Source: Adiantum capillus-veneris (lineage: Eukaryota > Streptophyta > Polypodiopsida > Polypodiales > Pteridaceae). Taken from it: a stretch of DNA of 64,000 nt. Made by a program: the position numbers and the translations under genes. Positions 45,925 through 56,126 of the stretch are shown here, piece by piece. The stretch covers positions 127,534,891 to 127,598,890 of the forward strand of contig CM043947.1 of NCBI GenBank assembly GCA_014529385.2, given 5' to 3'. Numbering within the stretch: position 1 is the first letter of the stretch; each line of letters begins with the position of its first letter. The notes beneath the pieces are model-generated. The model ran no database searches. It had not been told where the DNA came from and saw only the letters and a program-made list of their open reading frames with translations.

Positions 45925-47678
45925 GAGCTGGCTTAAAATATATTTGCAAAATCTGCAAGCCTTGATGAGAGATGAGCGGCCAAAGTAGTAGCCAAATCTA
46001 GCTCCAACAACTACTGGGGGTAGAGTATGCAATCCTTCGACATAACAGAGCCATGCCAAGTAGGAGCAGCAAAGAAGAACTAAAGATGCAGAAGCTACAC
46101 AAAAGGATCACTGCAACAACAACATCAAAACCTAGAAATCCAAAGCTTTGAGCATGAATGGATGGAATGCCAAGATCTGCTTTCAACCCTAATGCTATTG
46201 GTGGCTGATGTTGATTGAACACTCTTTTCATAAGCTTTGAGCTTAAGGTGTATGTTATTCTTTTCAGAAGCTTTGAGCTTAAGGTGTGTATTATGCTTCC
46301 TGTTGATTCCTATATAACATGATCGTCATGTCTCAAAACAAATATACTCACGACGACAACAATGGTGACCCATCTACTCGAGGCAATCAGAGACTATTGA
46401 AGCAACCACAAAGTGGAGCAGTGCAACGGTTGGCCTGCATGTATCACAAGAAGTTTTGGACAAATAATTCCCACATTGTGACTTACCTCAACATCATGAG
46501 CTTCTGTGAGGGAGGCACGACATACCTAGCTAGGTACGATTGGGGGCAGGGGACCGCAGGCCCGGTGGAGGGGCCGACGATCCCCTACCCCCAATTGTAC
46601 CTAGCTAGGTATGCGGTGCCTCTCGAGCAGAAGCTCATGATGTTATTCATTGTATGAAAAACATTGGAAAAGTCCGTTTTCCTACATGAGAAAATTTTAA
46701 ATTCTTCTTGGGTATTCGTACATGCCATTATTGTGAGTGAGCCCAAAGCCTACGATGGCCGAACAAAAAAAACGTGTGAACTCTACATTGGGAAGCCATC
46801 GATGACCATAAGTGGGCGAGGGCAATAGAGGTAGCAAAGTCTAGCACGTGTGCCAATGCACATTCATCGTCTCTATCTTGCATGGATGACCTCCATTCTG
46901 CAATACAGCCCAAATTAACTATCATCCAAGCTCCAGCTCCTTCCTCATGCCAATCAAGGTAAGGGCGAATCTGAAGGAGCTTATGTTTGAAATGCTATTA
47001 GCAAGCGCCCTGTGCAGCGTGTTGTATAACGGACAAGGCGATGGCTAGAGCAACGCTTTAGGTCAAGGCAGTAGTGCAAGGTGCTACTAGATGTGTTGCG
47101 TCCCTGCTACTTGAGGGATCCTCTGATCGCGAGAAGGCAGCAAGACAAGGAGCGTGAAGACGATGCAGGGGACAACATTGTAGCTACATAGAGGGTCCTC
47201 ATGCTCATTACACCTCCCATAGCTTGCAGGAGGTAGACGCAGGCAAGCTAGGGAATCGAAACTATAAGGAGGAACAATGGAGTATGGCATTGGAGTGCTG
47301 CAAGGGGGGGTAGGTGTAGCACGTTGATGCCAGTTGCGCAGGAGCGGAGAGAAGCACTCAAGAAAAGGGATGCAAGAGGCTCAAAAATTGAAACCTCATC
47401 ACCTCACCAAAAAGACTGACTCTGCCTTACAAAGTTGGGTCCTCAATAAATGCATACGTGTGACCGTGACCTAAAAAGGCTCTCTCTCTCTCAACCTATA
47501 TACAAAAGGGGAATACCCTAAAACTAGGGGATTATTACTACATGAAAATGTGATAAGGGATTAAGGACAAGCAATAAGAGAGTTGATTACTTGGTGTAGC
47601 ATAAGAGCTAATGATACTTCCTAACAGATCTAGATTAGGCTAAGAAGTGTTTAGCTCTCGTAAGGCTTTGATATCAAA
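45925..47678 (-). other. Interior of the LARD-like element, right part
   Basis: Apart from the foldback at 46491-46643 I find no conserved coding region. A 41-bp partial duplication (AAGCTTTGAGCTTAAGGTGT) occurs at 46231 and 46271. The stretch ends at the primer-site-like sequence near 47664-47676. Confidence 0.45.
46491..46643 (+). ncRNA. Long foldback, MIRNA-like hairpin candidate
   Basis: Arms 46491-46553 and 46581-46643 are 63 nt each, and 55 of 63 positions pair. Mismatches cluster in two small internal loops (around arm positions 17-21 and 29-30), and two more positions are G-U pairable. The 27-nt loop itself has a GGCCC/GGGCC inner stem. The arms contain CATACCTAGCTAGGTAC. Length, near-perfect arms and small asymmetric loops resemble a young plant MIRNA or hairpin-siRNA precursor. 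I recognise no conserved miRNA sequence in it. It lies in the interior of a non-coding LTR element, so an inverted-duplication or MITE origin is an alternative. Strand is arbitrary. Confidence 0.5.
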
Positions 47679-47769
47679 TATTAAGATTAGTGTTAGGGTG
47701 GCTTAGGATTAGTAGCATTCATGTTTAGTATAATCCTAGTGCTAATGACACAAGTCACAAAATGTTTAA

Positions 47770-47975
47770 TGGTGGACCTTATGTGTCTCTATGCTTCAAT
47801 AAAGCATAGATTGGACAAGTGGTGAATCTTGTGGCTCTCTATGTTTAAATGGAGTTTAGTTTGGACAAGTGGTGGACCTTGTGGCTCTCTATGCTCTAAT
47901 GGAGCTTAGTTTGGACAAGTGGTGGACCTCGTGGCTCTCTATGGTTGAATGAAGCTTAGCTTGGACGGGTTTGAT
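47770..47975. repeat. 50-bp minisatellite array, about four units
   Basis: Units of the type GGCTCTCTATGCTYTAATGG, then AGCTTAGTTTGGACAAGTGG, TGGACCTYGT repeat every 50 bp. The array replaces the outer part of the LARD 5' LTR. The same repeat flanks the other side of the element at 21827-21918 and 38863-38878. Confidence 0.9.
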
Positions 47976-48705
47976 TTTTTTGCGAGCTTCCTTTGGCAAG
48001 CTTTTTTTGAGAAATTAACATTTTTAACGAACTTCTCCATTATTGAGATGAATAGCATACCACTATCAAGACTTCTACAAATTATGAAGACAAAACTATA
48101 AGTGATAGTTTATAGAAACCCATCAAAAGTATGGTTGAGCAATTCCCAAGTTCTAAAACCCTCTATCAATGAAGACAAACTAATTGTACGAGTTATTTCA
48201 TGAGAATGGTTTAGGAAGGTATTGCATGTTCTAATTATCGTTAGAAAACAAACATCATTATATCAAGGCATGCTAAAGAGGACCCTTGAGACAAAAAATG
48301 CAAAGTACATAGCTAGAGATGGATTTAAGGATGTCAGATTTGATGGCTAGGGGATATAACAAATGGCATGCGGATATAAGAAAAATTAGAATCACATATG
48401 CCCCTATATCCCTATTCCACATAGTTCCCGCTGGATAGTAGCACTTCTAGATTCAATTTAGAACTACGTCCCAATTAGTGCTTACAATGCATGCAATGCT
48501 TCAATGCACTACCATTCACGATTTTTTAGGCTCCACATCATCTTTTTGACTCCGTGTTCAAAGTTAAGCATTATTGTAAGTTCCTTATGCGCCAAGTGCG
48601 ACTCAACTCTTAGTATCTCTCTTTTTTGTTGTATACGATTCAAGAGTTTATAACGGATTGATCTTTATTAGAGCAGAGTCCCTCTATGTGCTGATGTATT
48701 ACTGG
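47976..48705. other. No recognised feature
   Basis: AT-rich with short open frames only. I see no motif, repeat or RNA gene here. Confidence 0.4.
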
Positions 48706-49733
48706 TATATTTTTGATTTAGAGGTCCCGCATGAAATTGTTTGCTTTCTGGATATGTCTTTCATAGGTAAGTAATGCTATTTGCCCAGTTAATATAATGA
48801 AATTTTCCAATATCATTTAGGACAAGAGCAATTGTCCTTCAATGCATACTATTACAAGGAAAAAGTCTAAGGCTACTAGTCATCAATGGGACTCGGCTCT
48901 AAGACGTAAAAATATCGTTTAATTTCATTTCATATCTCTATGTGGACTCTGCACCTTTAATTTCCCACACTGGACTCCCATGTCTACCTAGTGTGCCAAC
49001 TTGCATGTCTACTACCTACTTCTACATGTCACAAGACCTCAATTCACCTTTTTAACCCACTTGCATGTTTGCGCTCTCCCCTCCCCCCCCCGACCCCCTC
49101 TCTCTCTCTCTCGTTTTGGAAACTCCCTTTCTTCTATATTACATTTTCTTACATCTTTACAGGATTCTTGAGGACTATCTTGCTTTTCCAAAGCAATTGC
49201 AAAGGCAAATGTAAGAATACTGCTATATTTTTGATTTAGAGGTCCCGCATGAGATCGTTTGCTTTCCGGATATGTCTTTCATAGGTAAGTAATGCTATTT
49301 GTCCACTTAATATAATGAAATTTTCCAATATCATTTAGGACAAGAGCAATTGTCCTTCAATGCATACTATTACGAGGAAAAAGTTTAAGGCTACTAGTCA
49401 TCAATGGGACTCGGCTCTAAGATGTAAAAATATCATTTCATTTCATTTCATATCTCTATGTGGACTCTGCACCTTTAATTTCCCACACTGGACTCCCATG
49501 TCTACCTAGTGTGCCAACTTGCATGTCTACTACCTACTTCTACATGTCACAAGACCTCAATTCACCTTTTTAACCCACTTGCATGTTTGCGCTCTCTCTT
49601 CCCCCCCCCCCCCCCCCCCCCCCCCTTCTCTCTTTGGAAACTCCCTTTCTTTTATAATACATTTTCTTACATCTTTACAGGATTCTTGAGGACTATCTTG
49701 CTTTGCCAAAGCAATTGCAAAGGCAAATGTAAG

Positions 49734-49741
<8 letters not shown>
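48706..49741. repeat. 518-bp tandem duplication, two copies
   Basis: Copies 48706-49223 and 49224-49741 match almost base for base, both starting near TTTTTGATTTAGAGGTCCCG and ending GCAAAGGCAAATGTAAGAATAC. They differ mainly in a C-run (short in the first copy, 25 C at 49601-49625 in the second). Each copy contains splice-like signals (CATAG|GTAAGT near the start and TCTTTACAG|GATTC near the end), but no gene is recognised. Confidence 0.92.

Positions 49742-49807
<66 letters not shown>
49738..49807. repeat. (CT)n microsatellite
   Basis: About 70 bp of pure CT immediately after the second 518-bp copy. Confidence 0.98.
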
Positions 49808-49809
<2 letters not shown>

Positions 49810-49814
49810 GCGGA

Positions 49815-52355
49815 ACCTCAAACAAAGCTCTGGCCTTTTGACACTATAGTAGCTTTACTTATGCTTTACAGAGTTTAGATTTACAGGGGACCCTTAGTGG
49901 ACCACCATGGCAGATTTGGTAGCACTGATGGATGGCCTTTACTATCTATGATCTCTTGGACGATTTGAGCTGAGGCCTCATGAGATTATTCAAGCCAAGC
50001 TAGCTGTCTCCCTCTCATGGTCTATGATCTTTGGGATGGATGGATGGAGAGGCCTTTAGTCTTTATGATCAGATGATTCTGGCTAAGGCGTGAGTGCCGC
50101 ATGAAATTATTCGAGCAGAGCTAGCTGCCTCTCCTCTCATGGTCGAGGGATTTACTAGATCACATCCTTCATGCATTGTTTATGGGACCTCCCCAAAGAT
50201 AGATATGCTCGAGTAGCCCTTGAGTCCTCCTGATAGCTAGCTCTACAGGGAGATGCATCATGCTGGTATGGATAGATGACATCATGGTTTCAGTCACATC
50301 GTTTCGACATGGTTTGAGTCCCATGGATACGCTACATCCACCCTCTCTATCTTTCACACAGATAGAGATCAATAGACTCATATGTCAGGATCTGATTCAG
50401 CTCAATACCAGGAGCACATGGATACAACCGACACAAGAGTTGGGCACAAAGATGGTTTTCTATAAAGAGCATCTTCTCCAACTAATAGATGATGGATATG
50501 TGATCAAACCGGCTTATATGGACACTCATTTATCCAATGGGATATGATGTGTTATTGGTGAGATGTGAACATGATTACAACAAATTTATGAGAGGACCAA
50601 CATAGGCCGGATTTTTCAATTGTGCCATATAGAGCCAGAGACAAAGCTACATCACATTTTTTATCGTCCGGTATACTATATATGAGATCGTATGAGGCTG
50701 CTTTCATTGTCTATTTAGAGAGATCAGAGATGCTCGGTTTGTTTTTGCTAGAGCTGCATAGACAAAGGGAGAGTTTCTTGAGGAGATCAAGTAGTGGGAG
50801 ACATTAAGAGAGGGAGATCACTGACTTCTCTAGAGCAGGGGCTCGACAGTCAGATGGACAAGCTTCATAACAGACTTCAGAGCCCACCTATACCAAAGGT
50901 ATATTAGTTGACAGTGCCATTGAGCTCGAGAGAGCTAGGTGCCCATGTCTATGATGGTGACCACGACATCAAGAGAGGCTCAATCAAAGGATCAAGACTA
51001 TTCTAGCACGACATGGGAGACGTCCAATACGAATATTTACAAGGACTGACATGACGATGCTCTTTAGCAACCGATGCAATACTTTCCCGGATGTCGGGCT
51101 CCTCGGGCATTGAAGAAGATGATGATGATGATTTTAGTTCTTCACTTTACTTCAATTTCATTTTGTACCTAGACATTGTTTTAGATCCACCAAGCTTGTA
51201 TCGGTTTGTTCTCATAGGTCATTCTGGCCTTTTGACGACGTTTAATATAACATATCATTTCATTTCTCTCTCTCACTCTCAGAACGACGATGAGAACGGA
51301 AATGGAAGGTTCTGAGGCTCATGTCCTGTATCTGAATTGTAAAAGCAGCTCGCAAAACTCAAGCAACTGCTAAGCGATCTAGTTTTGCTGAGCGGTCCCA
51401 ACTAGATGGGGCTACGTTGTCGGAGGTGAGGGTGCGACCATCATTGGTGGTGACTTGGAAGGTCAGCACCTGTACGACCAGCACCTTACCACATTCCCAG
51501 TTCTGGCCCCAGCTATTCTGACAAATGATGTACTCTCTTGGACCATGGATTTCGAAGAAATCTTGTCAAACTATTTAGCTTTGTGTGGCATTTCTAAACT
51601 GTGAGAATATTTTTCTTTTTACCTTTCTAGTATCTGCCCGACATTATTGTTTTGATTCACAAGTACCATCTATCATTCACACTAGATACCATCCATCATT
51701 CAATTGTATAGGACCATCTAATCAAAGTTTGTAATAGATTAAAAAAAGGCATGTAAAATATCTGAAAGCATGATCACGGGCTTTTCTCCAACTATGTCAT
51801 TAAAAACCAATAAGTTATATAGGAGATATGTCCAGCTTTCTAATGTTCAAAACCTTATCAATATTAAAATAATTTAAACATAAAAAATCACACATTTTGT
51901 CAAGAGAATGAGATACCATGAATTAGGGAAAGTTTTGACTCACTTTTGGGCCTCTCATAATTCTAGGGGATAAACCTATAAATTTTGCATATGAGCTCTA
52001 AATTCATTGAAGTTTGGCACAATCCTCTTATTGCATCTTTCCAAATATATGCTATATGAAATAGCTATGACAATACAAAGGATAGTTATCCAGAAGCCCC
52101 CTTTCCTAAAAGGAAAATGACTTGGCATTTCTTGCGAGGCCTACATTTGAGACTAAATTTTCTAGGATGGTATAGCATTTGGATTCCCATTCCTTATATA
52201 GTACTAGGAATGTAGTATCAATCCGACGTTGCATCTTGCCAATAAAAATTCCATATATTCAAGAAAAGTCCATTCAAAAGATCATGAACTAGCAAGAATA
52301 TAGGCAAAAAATTTCAATGAGGGGAAATCTAAACCTACAACCATGTAGCATATAA
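49815..52355. other. Mostly unassigned, with one short tandem repeat
   Basis: Two related copies of about 115 bp lie at 49920-50030 and 50035-50150 (GATGGAT...GGCCTTTA; AGCTAGCTG). Open frames at 50260-50547 and fragments between 50770 and 51330 are unrecognised and have stops. The segment 51340-51600 reads like a degraded exon but matches no family I know. From 51650 to 52355 I see nothing. Confidence 0.35.
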
Positions 52356-52394
52356 AGTACTATGGTCTCTTTATTTGTGTCACACCATAACAAC

Positions 52395-52436
52395 TACCAA
52401 ATTGTGCTAGTCTTAATAGACTAGCACAATTTGGTA
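52395..52436. repeat. Perfect 18-bp hairpin with TTAATA loop
   Basis: TACCAAATTGTGCTAGTC (52395-52412) pairs exactly with 52419-52436 across a 6-base loop. It is flanked on both sides by TATGGTCTCTTTATTTGT-type sequence (near 52362 and 52437). Confidence 0.9.
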
Positions 52437-52461
52437 CCATGGTCTCTTTATTTGTTAATTT

Positions 52462-52500
52462 GTGTTGGTCATAATGGACCCATCATCTTATGACCAACAC
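52462..52500. repeat. Perfect 13-bp hairpin next to the previous one
   Basis: GTGTTGGTCATAA (52462-52474) pairs with 52488-52500 across a 13-base loop. Stem sequence is unrelated to the hairpin at 52395, but both share a central TC-N-TAAT-N-GAC. Confidence 0.85.
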
Positions 52501-52790
52501 ATTACATAGCTGAGTCCATATAGATCATATACTTATGATGAACGGTTAGTTTCACAAAATTTAGCAAGTTATCTCAAATGCCAATCAGTATCACCTACTT
52601 CTAGACAATACTAGATAACATGAAAGGAATAGGATTTCTAAAAGTTTTATTGGTTCAAAATATACAACAATAGGGAAGACCATGGCCTCTCTAGCTATAC
52701 CATAAAAAGGATGAATAAATTAATGCAGTATTGCTTATTGCTGTAGACAAAGCTCCTCTCCTCACTCTCTCTCTAACACCTCTCCTTGCA

Positions 52791-52834
<44 letters not shown>

Positions 52835-53250
52835 AGCCTAATCTCCCTCCTCTTCCCTCTCTCTAACTTCCCCTTCCTCCATCTCTCTCCCCTTATCTCT
52901 CCTATTCCTTTCTAACCCCTCCCTCTTTCTGTTACCCCCCCCCCCCCCCCTCACCCTTGGCCCCAAGGACACCCATGTAGGGCGTGGACTAACTCCATGG
53001 ATGCCGTGAGCTAAGGGTGGCCACACTAGGCAGGCCAAGCCTAGGGCACCCATATTGGCGCCAATGAGGCATGAGTGCCTAGTGCAATCCACATGGAATC
53101 CCATTGGGATGCGTTGCCCCATGGCATGCCACGGGTGCAGCCATCACCACGTGGCACAACACATAGGTAGCAAGCCACCCATGTGGCATGCCAGGTGGGT
53201 GATGGCTGCACGTGAGTGGCTTGCCAGGTGGGTGATGACTACCTTTCAAT
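52501..53250. other. Low-complexity and unassigned
   Basis: A CT-rich block (52780-52930) ends in a C-run at 52937-52952. After it, GC-richer sequence contains short local repeats (CCAGGTGGGTGATG at 53187 and 53226). No gene is supported. Confidence 0.5.
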
Positions 53251-54116
53251 AAACAACAATACAATCGCTTGCCTTTCAACCGACTTTCCTCCATGAGAAC
53301 ACGAAGAGTGACAAGATGATCAATGGTGCTATAGCATCGACGAAAACCCGCTTGTCCCTTTGCACGCTTGTCATTCTCTTCAGCCCAATCACTCAATTTC
53401 ATCTCCATTATGCACCCAAACAACTTTGCCATAAGAGACCCAATTATTATAGTCCGGTAGTTGCTTACATTCTTTACATCCCCTCCTTTATGCAAAGGCT
53501 TAACCCAATTAGTACTCCAATCATAAGGCATACCATGTTGAAGTGCAAGGTTGAACATATCACACATCCACTCATGGATAAAATCTCCCGTCCATTTGAT
53601 CATCTCCGGCTTGATACCTTGAAGATCTCCCGCTTTGCGAGTGGCCAACTTTTCAAGCCCACCGCATACATCCTCAATAGTAAAAAAAGACGGCATACAT
53701 GGGAGTGAACCATAAAATGGCATTTTTTCAGTATTTGCTTGCTCATATAATTGCATACAATGTGTGTACATATCCACTAGACTCAAGTTACCAAAATTCT
53801 CAACCCGCTTGCCTCTCAAGTTTCTCCAAAATCTTCCACATGCATGTGCCTTTTCTTGGACTTGAAATTCTTGTTGCTTTACTTCCTATCTTCTTCTCTT
53901 CTTTTGAATCAATGCCTTGTATGTATGCAAATGACTTTGATAGTTGTCTTTGTCCATAGTTGCATCAAGCTTTATCAAGGACTTTCGAGCATCTTGACAT
54001 TCTTTATCAAACCACCTTTTGCGTGATCTATCTTTGTTGATACCATGGAGATGCTTTATGGCAAAGCATTCTTCCGCACAAGAACAAATAGCTTTCTTGA
54101 AAGCTTCCCATTTAGT

Positions 54117-55085
54117 TTACAATGGTGCATCACATTGAAGCTTTGTCATCCATAATTTTTGCTCAACCATTTCAATGTACATTGGTGCCCGTTTGAAATC
54201 CATACATAGTGATAACTTCTCTTTCCTTTGGCTGAGATTATCATGCTTAGTTGCTTCTCCACATGAAAGGTCAATACATAAGGTGCGATGGTCGGATTCC
54301 GGGGTCCATTGACCAAACATAAAACTCTTTATGCGATACATGATGGCTTCAGAGAGTAGCATATAGTCAATCACACTATCCCCATTATGTCTCCTACATG
54401 TAAATCCATTGGTTCCACTCCACAAAGATACACCATTGGCAATGAGCATACCCGTGCTATTACACATGTGTAAAAGTAACTTTCCATAGTGATCCGGCTC
54501 TTTCTCATCCATTGAAGTACGATCATACAAGTGAACTTCCTCCAACTCCCTTGAAATGTATGGCATATCAAATTGTTGAGTATCATGTTGCAATGTTTTT
54601 GTGCGAGCATTCATATCCCCAAATACAATAACATCACCTTCACCTTTGAAATAATCAATGTCCTCTTCCAAATCAGAAAATGGTTGATCTCTATCCATGC
54701 AAGCATAAAAGGGAGAATCATGATGAGGAATGTAGCAACCGGGTACAAAAATGGGTGCTCTTTTTGGTGTCATAATTTTCAGCCATACATAACGTTTGTA
54801 CTTGTCATCTTTCACAATTGATACAAAATCTTCCAATCCTTTCTTAACCATACATGCTAACCCTCCTTGTCCTCTTCGTTGCTTGAGATTCTTTGACCAC
54901 ATCAATGAATGTACATTGTAATCCTCCAAGCCGTTAATCCTTTGTGTATCATGCTCCCAAGTTTCAACAAGAAGTACAACATCGGCTTTGCTTGTTAGTT
55001 CATCAATGCCAACCCCCGCATTCCATGGGTATCCATTACAATTCCAAAAGCATATTTTCAATTGTAACTCTGTCTCATAGGTCAC
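54117..55085 (-). pseudogene. LINE APE-type endonuclease
   Basis: This 322-codon open frame has the endonuclease catalytic landmarks in order: the Asn of CFWNCNG, Glu of VETW, GDMNAR and the terminal SDH motif. In LINEs this enzyme nicks target DNA to prime reverse transcription. The reading frame is intact over the domain but ends in a TAA before the reverse transcriptase, which is in another frame. Confidence 0.88.
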
Positions 55086-55091
55086 GCATCC

Positions 55092-56042
55092 CTATTTGCT
55101 TGAGAGACTTGCCTCCTCCTTGGGCACATTTTCTTCATGAGAGATCTCCTTGTTTTTATTATTCTTTTCCTCATATGCCTTGCGACGCATATTTTGTTGC
55201 TTAATAGTGCGATCTTCACATACAAAACATTTTGTATTCCTCAAATAGATCCAACTATTATCAAGGATAATCTTTCGCTTGGTCTCATCCGGCATGGTGC
55301 ATACAATTGGCCGTTCTCCTGAGCGAGGAGCTCCTTGCTTCCCCACTCTATGTGCTCCATAGACCATAACTCCGGACATGCCAAAGTGGGTTTTGAAGAA
55401 ATCTTCAATAACAATGGCAAGAGAAGGAGGTGTCTCTAACTTCTCTTCGGGAATTCCACGAATAACAATGTTCTTGGAACGTCGCTCCCGTTCCTTCAAC
55501 TCCTCCACATCCACATTCTCAACATTCTTTGTTTGAACCATAGCTTGCATGAGTGAGGAATTAGAAACCACATTGCTAACACATACATCAGCCCAAGACT
55601 TGTTTGTGCATACATTTTTCATGTCGCATACATCCCGGCTCATAGTGTCAAATTTTTCCTCTTTCAATACATGGTCATGCTCTACTTTGCTCATCCGCTC
55701 CTTCAAAGCATTCAAGTCCACAAGAGAGCGTTTTCATTCCTTGACTTCCTCTTCAAGTTGCATCAAACGTGTTGTTTGCATCTCAAGTGTCCTCTTGAGA
55801 TTCTCATTCTCAACCACAAGTACCCTTAGTGTGCCATTCTCCATTGCAAGTGCTCGTAAGTCTTCGCCTTGTTTGTTTACGGTCTCTTGCAATGATACCA
55901 AGTACGCCATGATCATGGTTTTCGATGTCGTTGGTTGGGTGGTTGTGTTGCTATCTCCACACTTAGGGGATTTTGGATCATTTTCCACAATGGTTGTGGA
56001 CCTTGTTGAAGAAGAAGAACCCTTGCGAGTGCCAGAAGACAT
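55092..56042 (-). pseudogene. LINE ORF1 protein
   Basis: Starting at ATG 56042, the first 102 codons are Ser/Thr-rich, followed by a heptad-patterned helix (LRALAMENGTLRVLVVENEN). After a TGA the same frame continues for 209 codons: ELKERERRSKNIVIRGIPEE, a basic RNA-binding-like middle and a Lys/Glu-rich tail. ORF1 proteins chaperone LINE RNA. A single nucleotide separates it from an open frame. Confidence 0.8.
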
Positions 56043-56126
56043 TGTATGTAAAATAGGAGATGAGAATCAATTTTGTTGAACCTGTTCACTTCGGAAATGC
56101 TACTACAGAAACGCCTTCCATAACTC

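Larger units (their letters stand above)
38879..47773 (-). mobile_element. Non-coding LTR retrotransposon (LARD-like), minus strand, interrupted
   Basis: The 3' LTR is 38879-39261 (plus-strand TGTTAAGATTAG ... ATCCAACA). On the minus strand a polypurine tract (CAAGGGGGAGTTT, 39262-39274) precedes it. At the other end, GGCTTTGATATCA (about 47664-47676) is on the minus strand TGATATCAAAGCC, two transitions from the TGGTATCAGAGCC primer site for initiator tRNA-Met. It adjoins an LTR fragment, 47679-47773, related to the first 95 bp of 38879-39261. The interior (39262-39800 plus 45925-47678) shows no gag or pol, hence a non-autonomous element. A short-LTR gypsy element is nested in it. The outer part of the 5' LTR is replaced by minisatellite. 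Confidence 0.7.
53251..56056 (-). mobile_element. LINE, 5' part (ORF1, endonuclease, start of RT), minus strand
   Basis: ORF1 (56042-55092, one in-frame TGA at 55734) has a coiled-coil-like N-terminal half and a C-terminal RRM-like region (NIVIRGIPEE). ORF2 begins about 55085 with an APE-type endonuclease: CFWNCNGYPWN, LLVETWEHD, FGDMNART, DYMLLSE and SDHRTLCID. Reverse transcriptase starts in 53819-53256 (GFRRCYSTIDHLVTLRVLME) and is cut right after KRLYCC at about 53255. ORF2 is broken between 54117 and 53819. The 3' half of the same family lies head-to-head on the plus strand at 56127-58440. Confidence 0.9.

Noticed and set aside
46319-46657. 112-codon open frame spanning the foldback
   Set aside because: Its second half is forced by the two complementary arms of the hairpin. 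No motif, and no support from the flanking element.
48991-49841. Matching open frames in the two 518-bp copies as a duplicated small gene
   Set aside because: The frames run through a C-run of different length and a CT microsatellite, and their similarity follows only from the DNA duplication.
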